Assembly: GCA_026014565.1 (NCBI GenBank)
Contig: JAOZIB010000040.1
Location: forward strand, 1 to 51,027
Reading direction: 5' to 3'
Source: Candidatus Bathyarchaeum sp.
Lineage (GTDB): Archaea > Thermoproteota > Bathyarchaeia > Bathyarchaeales > Bathyarchaeaceae
Length of the DNA: 51,027 nt
The notes under the pieces are model-generated. The model worked only from the letters and a program-made list of their open reading frames with translations, ran no database searches and was not told the origin of the DNA. Positions 1-8,678 of this stretch are shown here, in pieces. A program made the translations under genes and the position numbers. The number at the start of each line of letters is the position of its first letter. Positions within the stretch are counted from its first letter, which is position 1.

Positions 1-237
1 AGACTTGTAAGTAAGGGTCGTGGAAGTCATTCCAACAACATCAGGTTTCCGTTTACCAAGTTCGGTTTTAAACTCGCCATAGGAAATCCCAAGAGCTTGA
101 CAATCAATCACGTTAACTGTAAAATTGTTTTTCTCCAAAACTGCTGCCAAATACCCAAGACCCAACGGAGTAAATGGGGGGTGTTGATGAGCATCATTCG
201 GGTAAGGAGGATTGACAAGAGTCACATGCGGTTTCAT
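1..237 (-). CDS. B12-binding radical SAM protein, N-terminal fragment (cut by window edge)
   Basis: This is the first 79 codons of a minus-strand gene that runs off the left edge. Its ATG is the CAT at 235-237. The translation starts MKPHVTLVNPPYPNDAHQH and continues with a GLGYLAAVLEKN stretch and VIDCQAL. That is the same N-terminal cobalamin-binding Rossmann domain seen in the complete proteins at 2809-4203 and 15207-16598. The radical SAM part lies outside the window, so the full domain layout is inferred from these close paralogs. It is probably a third member of the same subfamily, with its own promoter in 238-394. Confidence 0.85.
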   Translation of the reverse strand, partial: MKPHVTLVNPPYPNDAHQHPPFTPLGLGYLAAVLEKNNFTVNVIDCQALGISYGEFKTELGKRKPDVVGMTSTTLTYKS

Positions 238-394
238 AGCGGTTCCCTGAGGAAATTATACGTCCACAACTACATTAAGATGCTTAAATGTTTTGCACAA
301 AACGGAAAATCAAAGTTAAGATAGAAAAATCAAGATAAATAATCAAAAATAAAAAAGGAAAAAGGGGGAAAAGTTACAGTGTTTTCACACTGTA

Positions 395-1027
395 TTATGT
401 CATTTGCTTGGGGCTAATACCAAACCACCCGAATAGGGTGACGAATATTGGTATAATAACGGCGTAGACAACCTTGGGCAGTAGAATAAGACCACCAGAG
501 TATAGTGGGTCAGTTACCATGCCAAGAGGTGAAATTAATCCAGTCCACAGCTCAAATCCGGATGCAACAAGTGCCGCAATAAGTGCAGCAACCAGCATTC
601 TACGGAAGCTGTAAGAACCTTTGTTTAATGCACCAGCCATATATCCCACAAGCATTGCGCCAACAACGTATCCAAGTGTGCTAATGTCTCCAACCATGCC
701 CATGCCAGTCATACCGTATCCAGTAGTAGCTGCCATTACTGAGTATACGTCATTGACGTATAGTGCGTAAATAGAGCCTAATAGGAATCCTGCACCGCCA
801 CCAGCCCATTGGTTCCAGATTAATCCAGCAAACAATGGAATTGCGACAGTGAGAATTGCTTGTCCGAGTCCATCAACAAAGATTGCGTTTAATGAACCGG
901 ATGTGTCAACGTCCATAAGGATTACTGCAAGTTCAGTTGGGAAAATTACAATTAAGAATGCAACTAAAGTAGGTATGAATATCCCCCAAAGGATATCACT
1001 AAGTTTCCAATCAGTCCAGCTTGCCAT
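395..1027 (-). CDS. Polytopic membrane protein of unknown function
   Basis: I do not recognise this 210-aa protein. It is almost entirely hydrophobic, with about five or six predicted transmembrane segments (for example around residues 12-35, 55-75, 110-135, 140-165 and 175-200). Small-residue-rich segments such as GGGAGFLLGS and YGMTGMGMVGD suggest tight helix packing, as in small transporter subunits. No Fe-S, flavin or nucleotide motif is visible. It lies downstream of the RnfD-like gene on the same strand, but a terminator-like hairpin at 1198-1215 and an A/T-rich TATA-like stretch near 1070-1085 suggest separate transcription. An ECF-type substrate-binding subunit is possible but unproven. 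Confidence 0.6.
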   Translation of the reverse strand: MASWTDWKLSDILWGIFIPTLVAFLIVIFPTELAVILMDVDTSGSLNAIFVDGLGQAILTVAIPLFAGLIWNQWAGGGAGFLLGSIYALYVNDVYSVMAATTGYGMTGMGMVGDISTLGYVVGAMLVGYMAGALNKGSYSFRRMLVAALIAALVASGFELWTGLISPLGMVTDPLYSGGLILLPKVVYAVIIPIFVTLFGWFGISPKQMT

Positions 1028-1197
1028 TTTTGTTTACTCCTTTGTTCTTTTTTCCACTTTACTATAATTATACATTTATATTTTGCGTAACAGGAGCACC
1101 CAAACATAACCAAAAAACAGGTAAAAACCAGAATTTAGGTTAAAAATAAAACAAAATACAGAAAAATTGGAGAAATAAAAGAAAAGAAAAAATTAAC

Positions 1198-1215
1198 GTG
1201 CGCAAAAAAGCGCAC
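1198..1215 (-). terminator. Hairpin terminator downstream of the RnfD-like gene
   Basis: This is a perfect 6-bp stem GTGCGC/GCGCAC around an A6/T6 loop, about 35 nt past the stop codon of the minus-strand gene 1250-2572. A nearly identical hairpin follows the gene at 29855-30757. It probably ends or processes the mRNA. Confidence 0.5.
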
Positions 1216-1249
1216 ATTTTTTGGACATTATGGTTTATAAACCGCTTGT

Positions 1250-2572
1250 TTATGCCTTTTCTTTGGCAGCGACAACTGCACCTTTAAGGTCAATTCTTGC
1301 AGGACAAACCAAGGAACATTGACCACATCCAATACAGTAGCCAGCACCTAAAGTAGCTGCTTTTTCCCAGTTGCCTTTGTCAACAGCATTCTTGACGAAT
1401 ATTGAGGGTATACCCATTGGACATGCAGTTAGACATTGTCCACAGCGCATACAGGCAGTCGTAGGTGGTCGTCCGACTTTTTTGAGCTTTGGTAGTTTGA
1501 CTTCGCGTCGTTCACTGCTTCCTTTTGGTGCACCTATATGGTCAAGAACTGGACAAGTCAAGTTCATGATGACCAGTGCAACGATAGAACCGCCGAGGAA
1601 TCCGGTGTATGTTTGAATAACGACTGTGAGTACTGCTAAGCCAATACCGAATATGAGTTGACCCATGTGCGTCATTGGGGTTGTAGCAGGATCAGTTGCC
1701 ATGAAGAATGCCAAGAATATTGAACTCGCCATAAACAGATGGAACACTATCCTTAGAATCAGGTCTTCCATCAGTATAGCTGAGCCGCCAAAGATTACAC
1801 TCATAAGTGCAGCCATAATTACGGTTCCTACCATGTAAGACAGAGTGATTCTCCATTTGAAGTATCCACGGCAAACAAAGAATAATCCTAGTCCAACACC
1901 GATTACAAGTAGACTTGAAAAGCCACCAGCCCAACCGTGATATTTAGCCCATAGCATGGTCCAAATAGTATCTTCCAGTTCAACTGGAGCACCACTCATC
2001 AAGTCTATCATTGTGTTTGTTGGGTGTCCATAGCAGGTTTGTAGAGTTGTTCCAAATACCTCTTGAGTTAGTGGAGCTTGCAGGTTTATTGAGTCAACAT
2101 GATCTTGGGGGATGAAAAAGTTCACACTTGTATACATAGTCATAAAGAGTAATCCGATAACCAAAAGTTTAGCAATTGCAGCAGGATTAACGTATTTTCG
2201 ACCTGTTAATCCTTGTAATTTTTTGAAAACAATTAAACCAATAGCAGAAATCAAAGCGGGAATAAGAGCTATTTCTAATCCTTCAGACAATCCAGCATAA
2301 AATGTTCCTGTTGACATTAATTGTGGTTCACCTACAGTGTAAGACAAACCAACAATTAAACCGAAAACAACAGCCGACATCATGTCTGCAGGTCCTTTTG
2401 GACCCATGAGTTTAGCCATCAACTTATCACAAAGAACTGCGACTCCAGCAGCAACGCCACATACTATGAGTGAATCAAGTCCATAAACGAAGAAGGACAA
2501 GAATGCGATAACGAATAGTGCAACAGCAGTGTATTGCATTAATTTTTCTTTTGTCATTGGAGCTTTTACCAT
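1250..2572 (-). CDS. RnfD/NqrB-family membrane protein fused to a two-[4Fe-4S] ferredoxin domain
   Basis: This 440-aa protein has an RnfD/NqrB-type membrane domain (about residues 10-345, some ten helices) and a C-terminal dicluster ferredoxin domain. The clusters use C374, C377, C380, C384 and C413, C416, C419, C423. The family signature ATDPATTPM is at 292-300. In Rnf and Nqr complexes RnfD/NqrB carries covalent FMN on the Thr of an S(T)GAT motif. Here the matching position reads SGAP (193-196), so the flavinylated Thr appears replaced by Pro. The ferredoxin part resembles the Fe-S arm of RnfC. No other rnf/nqr subunit or ApbE is in the window. Inferred role: membrane-bound electron transfer from ferredoxin or a flavin, as a stand-alone module. 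Confidence 0.8.
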   Translation of the reverse strand: MVKAPMTKEKLMQYTAVALFVIAFLSFFVYGLDSLIVCGVAAGVAVLCDKLMAKLMGPKGPADMMSAVVFGLIVGLSYTVGEPQLMSTGTFYAGLSEGLEIALIPALISAIGLIVFKKLQGLTGRKYVNPAAIAKLLVIGLLFMTMYTSVNFFIPQDHVDSINLQAPLTQEVFGTTLQTCYGHPTNTMIDLMSGAPVELEDTIWTMLWAKYHGWAGGFSSLLVIGVGLGLFFVCRGYFKWRITLSYMVGTVIMAALMSVIFGGSAILMEDLILRIVFHLFMASSIFLAFFMATDPATTPMTHMGQLIFGIGLAVLTVVIQTYTGFLGGSIVALVIMNLTCPVLDHIGAPKGSSERREVKLPKLKKVGRPPTTACMRCGQCLTACPMGIPSIFVKNAVDKGNWEKAATLGAGYCIGCGQCSLVCPARIDLKGAVVAAKEKA

Positions 2573-2808
2573 TTTTTCGTAACCTCATGTTATTTGGGCT
2601 AGCTTTCTAAAAAAATTCATATTTAAGCTTTTGGACTAATACCATAATATATTCCAAACAAACATCTACTAGCCACATTAAACAAAAAATGGTCATTTAA
2701 GAATCCAAAAAGACCGAAAACACATCAGTAAACCAGTATACAAACGTTATTTTAGAACAATAAACAGAAAAAGCAAAAGAAATTGACAAAAAATTCAAAC
2801 AGCTAAAT

Positions 2809-4203
2809 CTACAGTTTACGAAGCTTGGATTTTATTGCATCAATGAGGTACCCAAAGGCGTATCTTGTTGTGGAAAGCCCATAGGTCCACCCCTTGCGCC
2901 ACATACGCAGAACATACAAGGGACGCAAATAGAAACTCTGAAAAGCTTTTTCGTACAGTTCAGCCAGATCCTTCATACTCATTGTTGGCGTTTCAAACAC
3001 AGGGGTCATGCAATCATACACATTAAAGTCAGTTATTCGTAGCCAACCGTTGTCTTTGATCGTATCATACAAAGGAGTACCCGGAAGAGGAGTTGTAATA
3101 TTGAAATACGCCATATTATTCGGACACAATTTTTGAATAAACTTTATTGTAGTCCAAGCAGTTTCCTTAGTTTCACCAGGGAACCCAAGAAGCACATTTG
3201 GTACAGGTTGCAATCCTAATTCTTGCACCCAACCAACCGCTCGGAGGGTTTGGGAGGTTGAGATGTCTTTGTGCATGTTATCAAGGACGTCTTGGGAACC
3301 GGATTCAACTCCAAACCACACTGAAACGCAACCTGCTTCCTTCATTTTGATGAGCAAATCTTTGGTTACTTTGTCCACACGGGTTCCACAGTTCCAGATT
3401 ATTTTCAGCTTGCGGTCCATGATTTCTTGGCACAATATTTCAATTCTTTTTTGGTCTATAGTGAAGGCGTCATCACAGAAAGTGAACTGAGTCGCGTTGT
3501 ATTTTTTGTTGAGGTATTCTAGCTCATCAACGATGCCTTTGGGGCTTCTCATTCGGTATTTTCGACCAAACATTCTAACTGCTTGACAAAAATCACACCA
3601 CGAGGTACAGCCTCGACTTGTTGTAAGATAGAACACATCTTCTACTTTTCGAAGTTTTGCCATAGGCCAAAGATGCCGTGCAGGATAAGGCAGGCTGTCA
3701 AGGTCTTCGATGAGGGGTCGGTCGGGATTTACGGTTATTTCTCCATTTTTTCTGTAGGTGATTCCTTGAACCCCATCAAAATTTTTCCCAGCTTCCAGAC
3801 GCTGAACCAGCTCCAAAAGGGTGTATTCCCCTTCGTTGCGAACCACCACATCAAGGTCGGGGCATTCTTGGAGGGCTTCTTCATCCCAGAAAGTTGCGTG
3901 GGGTCCTCCTAGAACTGTTACGCAGTTGGGGTGGATTTCTTTGGTTAGTTTTGAGAGATGCAACGCAGATTTGTAGGTTAAAGTAATTGAAGTGAAACCC
4001 ACAAGGTCGGGTTTGCGTTTGCTGATTTCTTTTTTGTATTCCTCATAATGGATAAACAGTGCTTGACAGTCGATAACGTCAACTTCATAACCGTTTTTGA
4101 GCAACACAGCGGCGAGGTAGCCTAAACCCAACTGGGGAAAAGGCATGTGCTTGTGTGGACTAATCGGGTAAGGGGGGTTAACTAAGGTCACACGAGGTCG
4201 CAT
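2809..4203 (-). CDS. B12-binding domain radical SAM protein (BchE-like)
   Basis: This 464-aa protein has an N-terminal cobalamin-binding domain (about 1-140: LVNPPYP at 7-13, VIDCQAL, VLGGPHATF), a radical SAM domain with the cluster motif C199-x3-C203-x2-C206, and a C-terminal helical tail. It lacks DxHxxG, as is usual for class B enzymes that bind cobalamin base-off without a His ligand. The family includes methylases, cyclases and C-C bond-forming enzymes acting on unactivated carbons. The substrate cannot be read from sequence. It is closest to the protein at 15207-16598; both share SRGCT.WCDFC and YIRP/YLRP...STTR. It sits alone on the minus strand. Lipid, cofactor or natural-product modification are all possible. 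Confidence 0.88.
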   Translation of the reverse strand: MRPRVTLVNPPYPISPHKHMPFPQLGLGYLAAVLLKNGYEVDVIDCQALFIHYEEYKKEISKRKPDLVGFTSITLTYKSALHLSKLTKEIHPNCVTVLGGPHATFWDEEALQECPDLDVVVRNEGEYTLLELVQRLEAGKNFDGVQGITYRKNGEITVNPDRPLIEDLDSLPYPARHLWPMAKLRKVEDVFYLTTSRGCTSWCDFCQAVRMFGRKYRMRSPKGIVDELEYLNKKYNATQFTFCDDAFTIDQKRIEILCQEIMDRKLKIIWNCGTRVDKVTKDLLIKMKEAGCVSVWFGVESGSQDVLDNMHKDISTSQTLRAVGWVQELGLQPVPNVLLGFPGETKETAWTTIKFIQKLCPNNMAYFNITTPLPGTPLYDTIKDNGWLRITDFNVYDCMTPVFETPTMSMKDLAELYEKAFQSFYLRPLYVLRMWRKGWTYGLSTTRYAFGYLIDAIKSKLRKL

Positions 4204-4478
4204 ATTTCTCGCCTAATGTTTTTACGTTACAGACATAAAAACAAAATACATACTTAAGAGCCTTTACAAACGTCCGTCAATCAAAACAGTCCAGACCTGT
4301 AAAGTGTAGATTAACTGTAGGAAATGGGAGAAAAGCCCAACAGTTAATTAGCAGCTAACAAACTGCACAGGGTTTCCAAACGTTTTTAGGCTTCAAACAG
4401 GTAGCCACTATTATTCAGTTTCAGTCGAAACAAAACAGGTATCACATAACTTGTGTGCCGTAAGTAGTGATTAACAAA

Positions 4479-5960
4479 ATGCGTGTTTGTTTGATTAATC
4501 CACCCCGTATCCACCCAAAAGTTTGGGGACAACCGACAGTTTATCAGCCCTTGTCAATTGCATATGTTGCTGCAGTTCTAGAAAAACAGCACAAAGTAAG
4601 CATCATCGACGCCCCCACAGAAGGCTGGAGACACACCGAAGACATCGACGAAACAAATTCTAAGGTTGGATTAACAAACAAGCAAATTGCACAAAAAATC
4701 AAACAAATCTCCCCTGACGTTGCAGGAGTCAGCATACCATTTTCGGGGTGGTCTAAAGCCGCCTTTGAAGTTGCATCAGTGATAAAAGATGTGGATAAAA
4801 ACATAACCACAATTCTAGATGGGTTGCATCCGTCTGCCCGACCTGCAGAATGCTTAGCAAATCCCAATGTAGATTTTGTTGTTCGAGGCGAACCCGAATA
4901 CAGCACCCTTGAGTTAGTTAACGACTTAGAAAAAGGCGCAACAAACGAGGAACTGAAGAAAATTCAAGGAATCGGGTTTACAGAAAAACAAAAACCAGTC
5001 ATAACAACCCCCCGACCAGAAATCCAAGACCTCGACGCCTTGCCGTTTCCTGCGAGGCACTTGCTACCTATGGAGAGATATTTTGAGGCGGTTAAAGAAA
5101 ACCCGATTCGGGGAGTTATCCGTGACCATTACGCCATAATGATAACCAGCAGGGGCTGTCCACATAAGTGCATCTTTTGTTCGAATAACATTGTTATGGG
5201 AAAGAAGTGGCGGGGCAGAAATCCCGAAAGCGTTGTTGACGAGATAGAGCATCTAGTAAAAACTTACAAAATTAAGCAGATTGACTTTTTTGATGACAAC
5301 ATGACCCGAATCAAAAAAAGGGCAGAAAAAATCTGTGACCTAATAGTAGAACGGAACCTGAACATCAACTGGTTTGTGCCAACTGGAGTCAGGGCAGACA
5401 CCATAGATGAGCAGCTTTTACGGAAAATGAAAGGGTCGGGATGCAAAGGAGTTCGGTTTGCTCCTGAGTCTGGGGTTCAACGGGTTGTTACCGACATTAT
5501 TGGAAAGAACTTGAAGCTTGAAGACGTGGAAAAGGCAGTTATTTTAGCGAAAAAGGTGGGAATCAAAACTGCGATTTTCTTTATTCTTGGACTTCCTGGA
5601 GAAACAAAAGCGGACATGGAACAAACCATAAAATTTGCTTACAAGCTCAGAAAGTTGGGGGCGGAAAAATTCCATTTCAGCATAGCCACCCCAATTTATG
5701 GAACAGAACTTTACCGACAAGCGGTGGAAGGGGGTTTCTTGACTGATGGGTTCAGTGACGATGCCCTTGCACGGGCGGAACCTTTGATGGAAACACCGGA
5801 ATTTACAACAGAGGAACTGCGGGAGATATGCATTCGGGCAAACGCCATAAACCAAAACATTACTGCAGCTAAGGTGTTTAAACTCATAAAAAATCCAAAG
5901 CAAGCAATGGTTATTGCTAAGGCGTTGTTGACAAAGCCCAAGCATAAGAAGAATCCATGA
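4479..5960 (+). CDS. B12-binding domain radical SAM protein
   Basis: This protein of about 493 aa starts with MRVCLINPPR, an N-terminal cobalamin-binding domain, followed by the radical SAM motif C-x3-C-x2-C in SRGCPHKCIFC. ATG 4479 is preferred over GTG 4467: it fits the family N-terminus, and a GTGAT Shine-Dalgarno-like stretch lies 7 nt upstream. It differs from its neighbours by an insertion near residues 50-75 and by a longer basic C-terminus. It is convergent with the radical SAM gene at 5980-7326, with 19 nt between them. The reaction is unknown; methylation or C-C bond chemistry on an unactivated carbon is typical of the family. Confidence 0.87.
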   Translation: MRVCLINPPRIHPKVWGQPTVYQPLSIAYVAAVLEKQHKVSIIDAPTEGWRHTEDIDETNSKVGLTNKQIAQKIKQISPDVAGVSIPFSGWSKAAFEVASVIKDVDKNITTILDGLHPSARPAECLANPNVDFVVRGEPEYSTLELVNDLEKGATNEELKKIQGIGFTEKQKPVITTPRPEIQDLDALPFPARHLLPMERYFEAVKENPIRGVIRDHYAIMITSRGCPHKCIFCSNNIVMGKKWRGRNPESVVDEIEHLVKTYKIKQIDFFDDNMTRIKKRAEKICDLIVERNLNINWFVPTGVRADTIDEQLLRKMKGSGCKGVRFAPESGVQRVVTDIIGKNLKLEDVEKAVILAKKVGIKTAIFFILGLPGETKADMEQTIKFAYKLRKLGAEKFHFSIATPIYGTELYRQAVEGGFLTDGFSDDALARAEPLMETPEFTTEELREICIRANAINQNITAAKVFKLIKNPKQAMVIAKALLTKPKHKKNP

Positions 5961-5979
5961 ATCAACGGTTTTTGCCTGC

Positions 5980-7326
5980 TCAGATGTTGCGTTTTAGGAC
6001 ACTAAGAAAGCCGTCGCGTCGGATTGTTTTTAGAATCCTGTGGGGTGAGCGGTTGAAGTTTTTGTGGAATTCTCGTTGCAGGTTTTTTACTAAATTGAAG
6101 TCAAATTGGTCGGTTTTGACGTAGGTTACAAAATCTTCTACTCGTTCGTACCATCCGTTTGCCATGATTTCGTCGTACATGCTGCTTCCGGGGTATCCGA
6201 TAAAGACATGAAAACGGGCGTAATCGGGGTCTAGTTTTCGGGCAAACTTGTAGGTAGTATGCATGTCTACAACTGTTTCTCCGGGCAAGCCAATCATAAA
6301 GGAGCTGGCGGTTCGTATGCCTACTTGGTTACACAGTTTGAAGGCGTCAATGGCTTGTTCTCGAGTGATTTGTTTGTTTATTCTTTTGAGAATATGAGGG
6401 GCTCCTGATTCTACGCCAAACCAGATTGTTTTGCATCCTGCGGATTTCATTTCTTGGAGCATTTCTTTGGAAACCAAATCCACGCGAGTGTCGCAAACCC
6501 ATTGCAGGTCCAGTTTTTCTTTTTTGATTTCTTTGCACAGTTTTATGGTTCGTTTTTTGTTGATGGTAAAGTTGTCCCCAACAAAATAGATGCCCTTAGT
6601 GCCGTATTTTTCTATCATGTGGTTTAGTTCAGCTACAACTCTGGTTGGGCTGAAGGCTCGGCATTTGGAGGTCCAGATTTTTTTGGTTTCACAAAAGGCG
6701 CAGTTGTATGGACAACCGCGGATTACGTTCATGTTATCCACGGGCTCAACTGTTAGGTACTCCATTTTTCGCATGTAAAGGTCCATAGGCAACAGGTGCC
6801 GAGCAGGAAACGGAACGGTGTCTAAATCTTGGATGAAACTTTGAGGGTTTTTTACAATCTGGATACCTTTTCGGTAAGCAACTCCTGAAATTTGTGGGAC
6901 TTGGGATTCTTCTTTTCCGGAAGTAATGGCGTTTGCCAGTTCTACTATTGCTTGTTCGCCTTCTCCGATGACTGCGTAGTCGATTTCGGGGTGTTCCAGC
7001 ATGCTTTCCGGTAAATATGAGGGGTGCCAGCCGCCTACTATGACTTTGCAATTGGGGAGGATTTGTTTTACTGCTTTGGCGGTTTCTACACATTTTCCGT
7101 AGGTTACGGAGCCGCAGGTCATTCCGACAATTTTGGGGTTGAGTCGTTTTATTTCTTGTTTGATTTCTTCTATCGATTTTTTGAGAAGGTAGTTGTCGAT
7201 TATTTGAACTTGGTATCCTGCGTGTTCAAGGGAACCCGCAACATAAGCTAAACCCAGCGGAGGATAACGTCTACCCAGACCCCATGGGGAGTCTTCAGGT
7301 GGAGCGGTGGTCATTAACAAAATCAT
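5980..7326 (-). CDS. B12-binding domain radical SAM protein
   Basis: This 448-aa protein has a B12-binding domain (about 1-135, with LGLAYVAGSLE and VIVGGWHPSYL) and a radical SAM domain with C205-x3-C209-x2-C212 in IRGCPYNCAFC. Its N-terminus is MILLMTTAPPED, not LVNPPYP, and the C-terminal tail is different. It therefore belongs to another subfamily than 2809-4203 and 15207-16598. It is convergent with the preceding plus-strand gene. Its promoter is in the 184-bp space before 7511. The substrate is unknown. Confidence 0.87.
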   Translation of the reverse strand: MILLMTTAPPEDSPWGLGRRYPPLGLAYVAGSLEHAGYQVQIIDNYLLKKSIEEIKQEIKRLNPKIVGMTCGSVTYGKCVETAKAVKQILPNCKVIVGGWHPSYLPESMLEHPEIDYAVIGEGEQAIVELANAITSGKEESQVPQISGVAYRKGIQIVKNPQSFIQDLDTVPFPARHLLPMDLYMRKMEYLTVEPVDNMNVIRGCPYNCAFCETKKIWTSKCRAFSPTRVVAELNHMIEKYGTKGIYFVGDNFTINKKRTIKLCKEIKKEKLDLQWVCDTRVDLVSKEMLQEMKSAGCKTIWFGVESGAPHILKRINKQITREQAIDAFKLCNQVGIRTASSFMIGLPGETVVDMHTTYKFARKLDPDYARFHVFIGYPGSSMYDEIMANGWYERVEDFVTYVKTDQFDFNLVKNLQREFHKNFNRSPHRILKTIRRDGFLSVLKRNI

Positions 7327-7528
7327 GCAAAAACGCTCTCCAGTGGATTAGTATAGCACAGATAAAATTTGCCAAATAATAACTTTTGTCTACAAAACCA
7401 AAAATGTAGAACAGTTACAACAGCAAACCATGCCAATTGGAGAAACCAGCAGTGTTTTCTGGGAAAACGGAATTGTTTTTAAATTGTAACTATACTAACA
7501 AGTTATCAATTTGGTTGGATTGGTCAAA

Positions 7529-8623
7529 ATGGCATGTCCTGGTCCCCCGAAAAAACTTCAGGGTCCTCTGATGATTACTTCTTGGAGAGCCACTGGCGCT
7601 TGTAACTACAACTGTGTTTACTGTAACGTGGACGCAAACTGTGAACCCTCCCCCGACGAGTTAGACACAGAATGGGGACTAAAACTTGTTGATCAGATCG
7701 CAGAGTTTGGTTCTCAATGGTTTGGAATCAAAGGCGGAGAACCCCTTGTACGAAAAGATCTTTTCGTTCTTATTTCTCACGCAAAAGAGTTAGGTCTAGA
7801 AGTAAATTTGCTGACCAACGGTTACTATGTTGATGGTGAAATTCTGGAAAACCTAGCCAAATACAACGTTTATACTTCTGTTAGCATCGACGGCGCAGAA
7901 GAAGCAAACGATTCACTGCGAGGGAAAGGCTCTTACAAGGCTGCTGTAGCGGCAATTGCAAAGTTGTCCGAAAAAGGAATTTTGAACGGTTTATCCATGG
8001 CGATTACAAACCGCAACCTCAACGAGGCAGATCACATAGTAGAGTTAGCAGAAAAGTATCATGCCCAATTTGTTTGGTTTAATCATTTGGTTCCAACGGG
8101 AAGAGCAAAAAATCAAATAAATTTGGAGCCCACGCCAGAGCAGTATGACGTGTTTTTGAATCATCTGTATGATTTGACCAAAAAAGAATACAAGGTCAAA
8201 TTTGATTTTAACATCCACTGTCCACATTACATCCGGGTAGTTCGGGATAGAGACCCCGAAGGCTTCTGCGAATGGGTCAGCCAAGAAACCCACACCGCAA
8301 AATGCATTTACTTCTTGTTTGGTGGATACCTTAGCGTCTTGGAAAACGGAGACGTTATACCGTGTTTTTATGATGAAGACCTAAAAATAGGAAACATCAA
8401 AGAAAACACCCTAACCGAGCTTTGGGACAAGATGCAAAACGACGAATTCTACCAAACCTTGCAAAACCCCGACAACTTGGAAGGCAAATGTGGAATCTGC
8501 GATTTGCGTAACGTGTGCGGTGGATGCAGAACAAGAGCTCACGCATTAACGGGCTCTTACTTTGGGTCTGATCCTGCGTGCCTTTACCAGCCTAAAAGTG
8601 ACGCTTCAAAGAAAACAAAGTAA
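7529..8623 (+). CDS. SPASM-domain radical SAM protein (AhbC/AhbD/NirJ-like)
   Basis: This protein of about 364 aa has the radical SAM cluster C25-x3-C29-x2-C32 (ATGACNYNCVYC) and a GGEPLV SAM-binding motif. A C-terminal SPASM domain carries auxiliary-cluster cysteines (GKCGICDLRNVCGGCRTRA...DPAC). This C-terminal pattern is shared with the archaeal heme-pathway enzymes AhbC and AhbD and with NirJ, but also with peptide-modifying enzymes, so the substrate stays open. ATG 7529 is chosen, with in-frame TTG 7511 as the alternative. A TATA-like TTTTAAATTG near 7475-7484 implies a short leader. A paralog is at 20446-21507. The next gene, an amidohydrolase, starts 55 nt downstream on the same strand. 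Confidence 0.82.
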   Translation: MACPGPPKKLQGPLMITSWRATGACNYNCVYCNVDANCEPSPDELDTEWGLKLVDQIAEFGSQWFGIKGGEPLVRKDLFVLISHAKELGLEVNLLTNGYYVDGEILENLAKYNVYTSVSIDGAEEANDSLRGKGSYKAAVAAIAKLSEKGILNGLSMAITNRNLNEADHIVELAEKYHAQFVWFNHLVPTGRAKNQINLEPTPEQYDVFLNHLYDLTKKEYKVKFDFNIHCPHYIRVVRDRDPEGFCEWVSQETHTAKCIYFLFGGYLSVLENGDVIPCFYDEDLKIGNIKENTLTELWDKMQNDEFYQTLQNPDNLEGKCGICDLRNVCGGCRTRAHALTGSYFGSDPACLYQPKSDASKKTK

Positions 8624-8678
8624 GAAACCTGAGCTGTTTGCGTTTCTGCAGTTATGCTTCAAGTTAACGGTGACGGTA

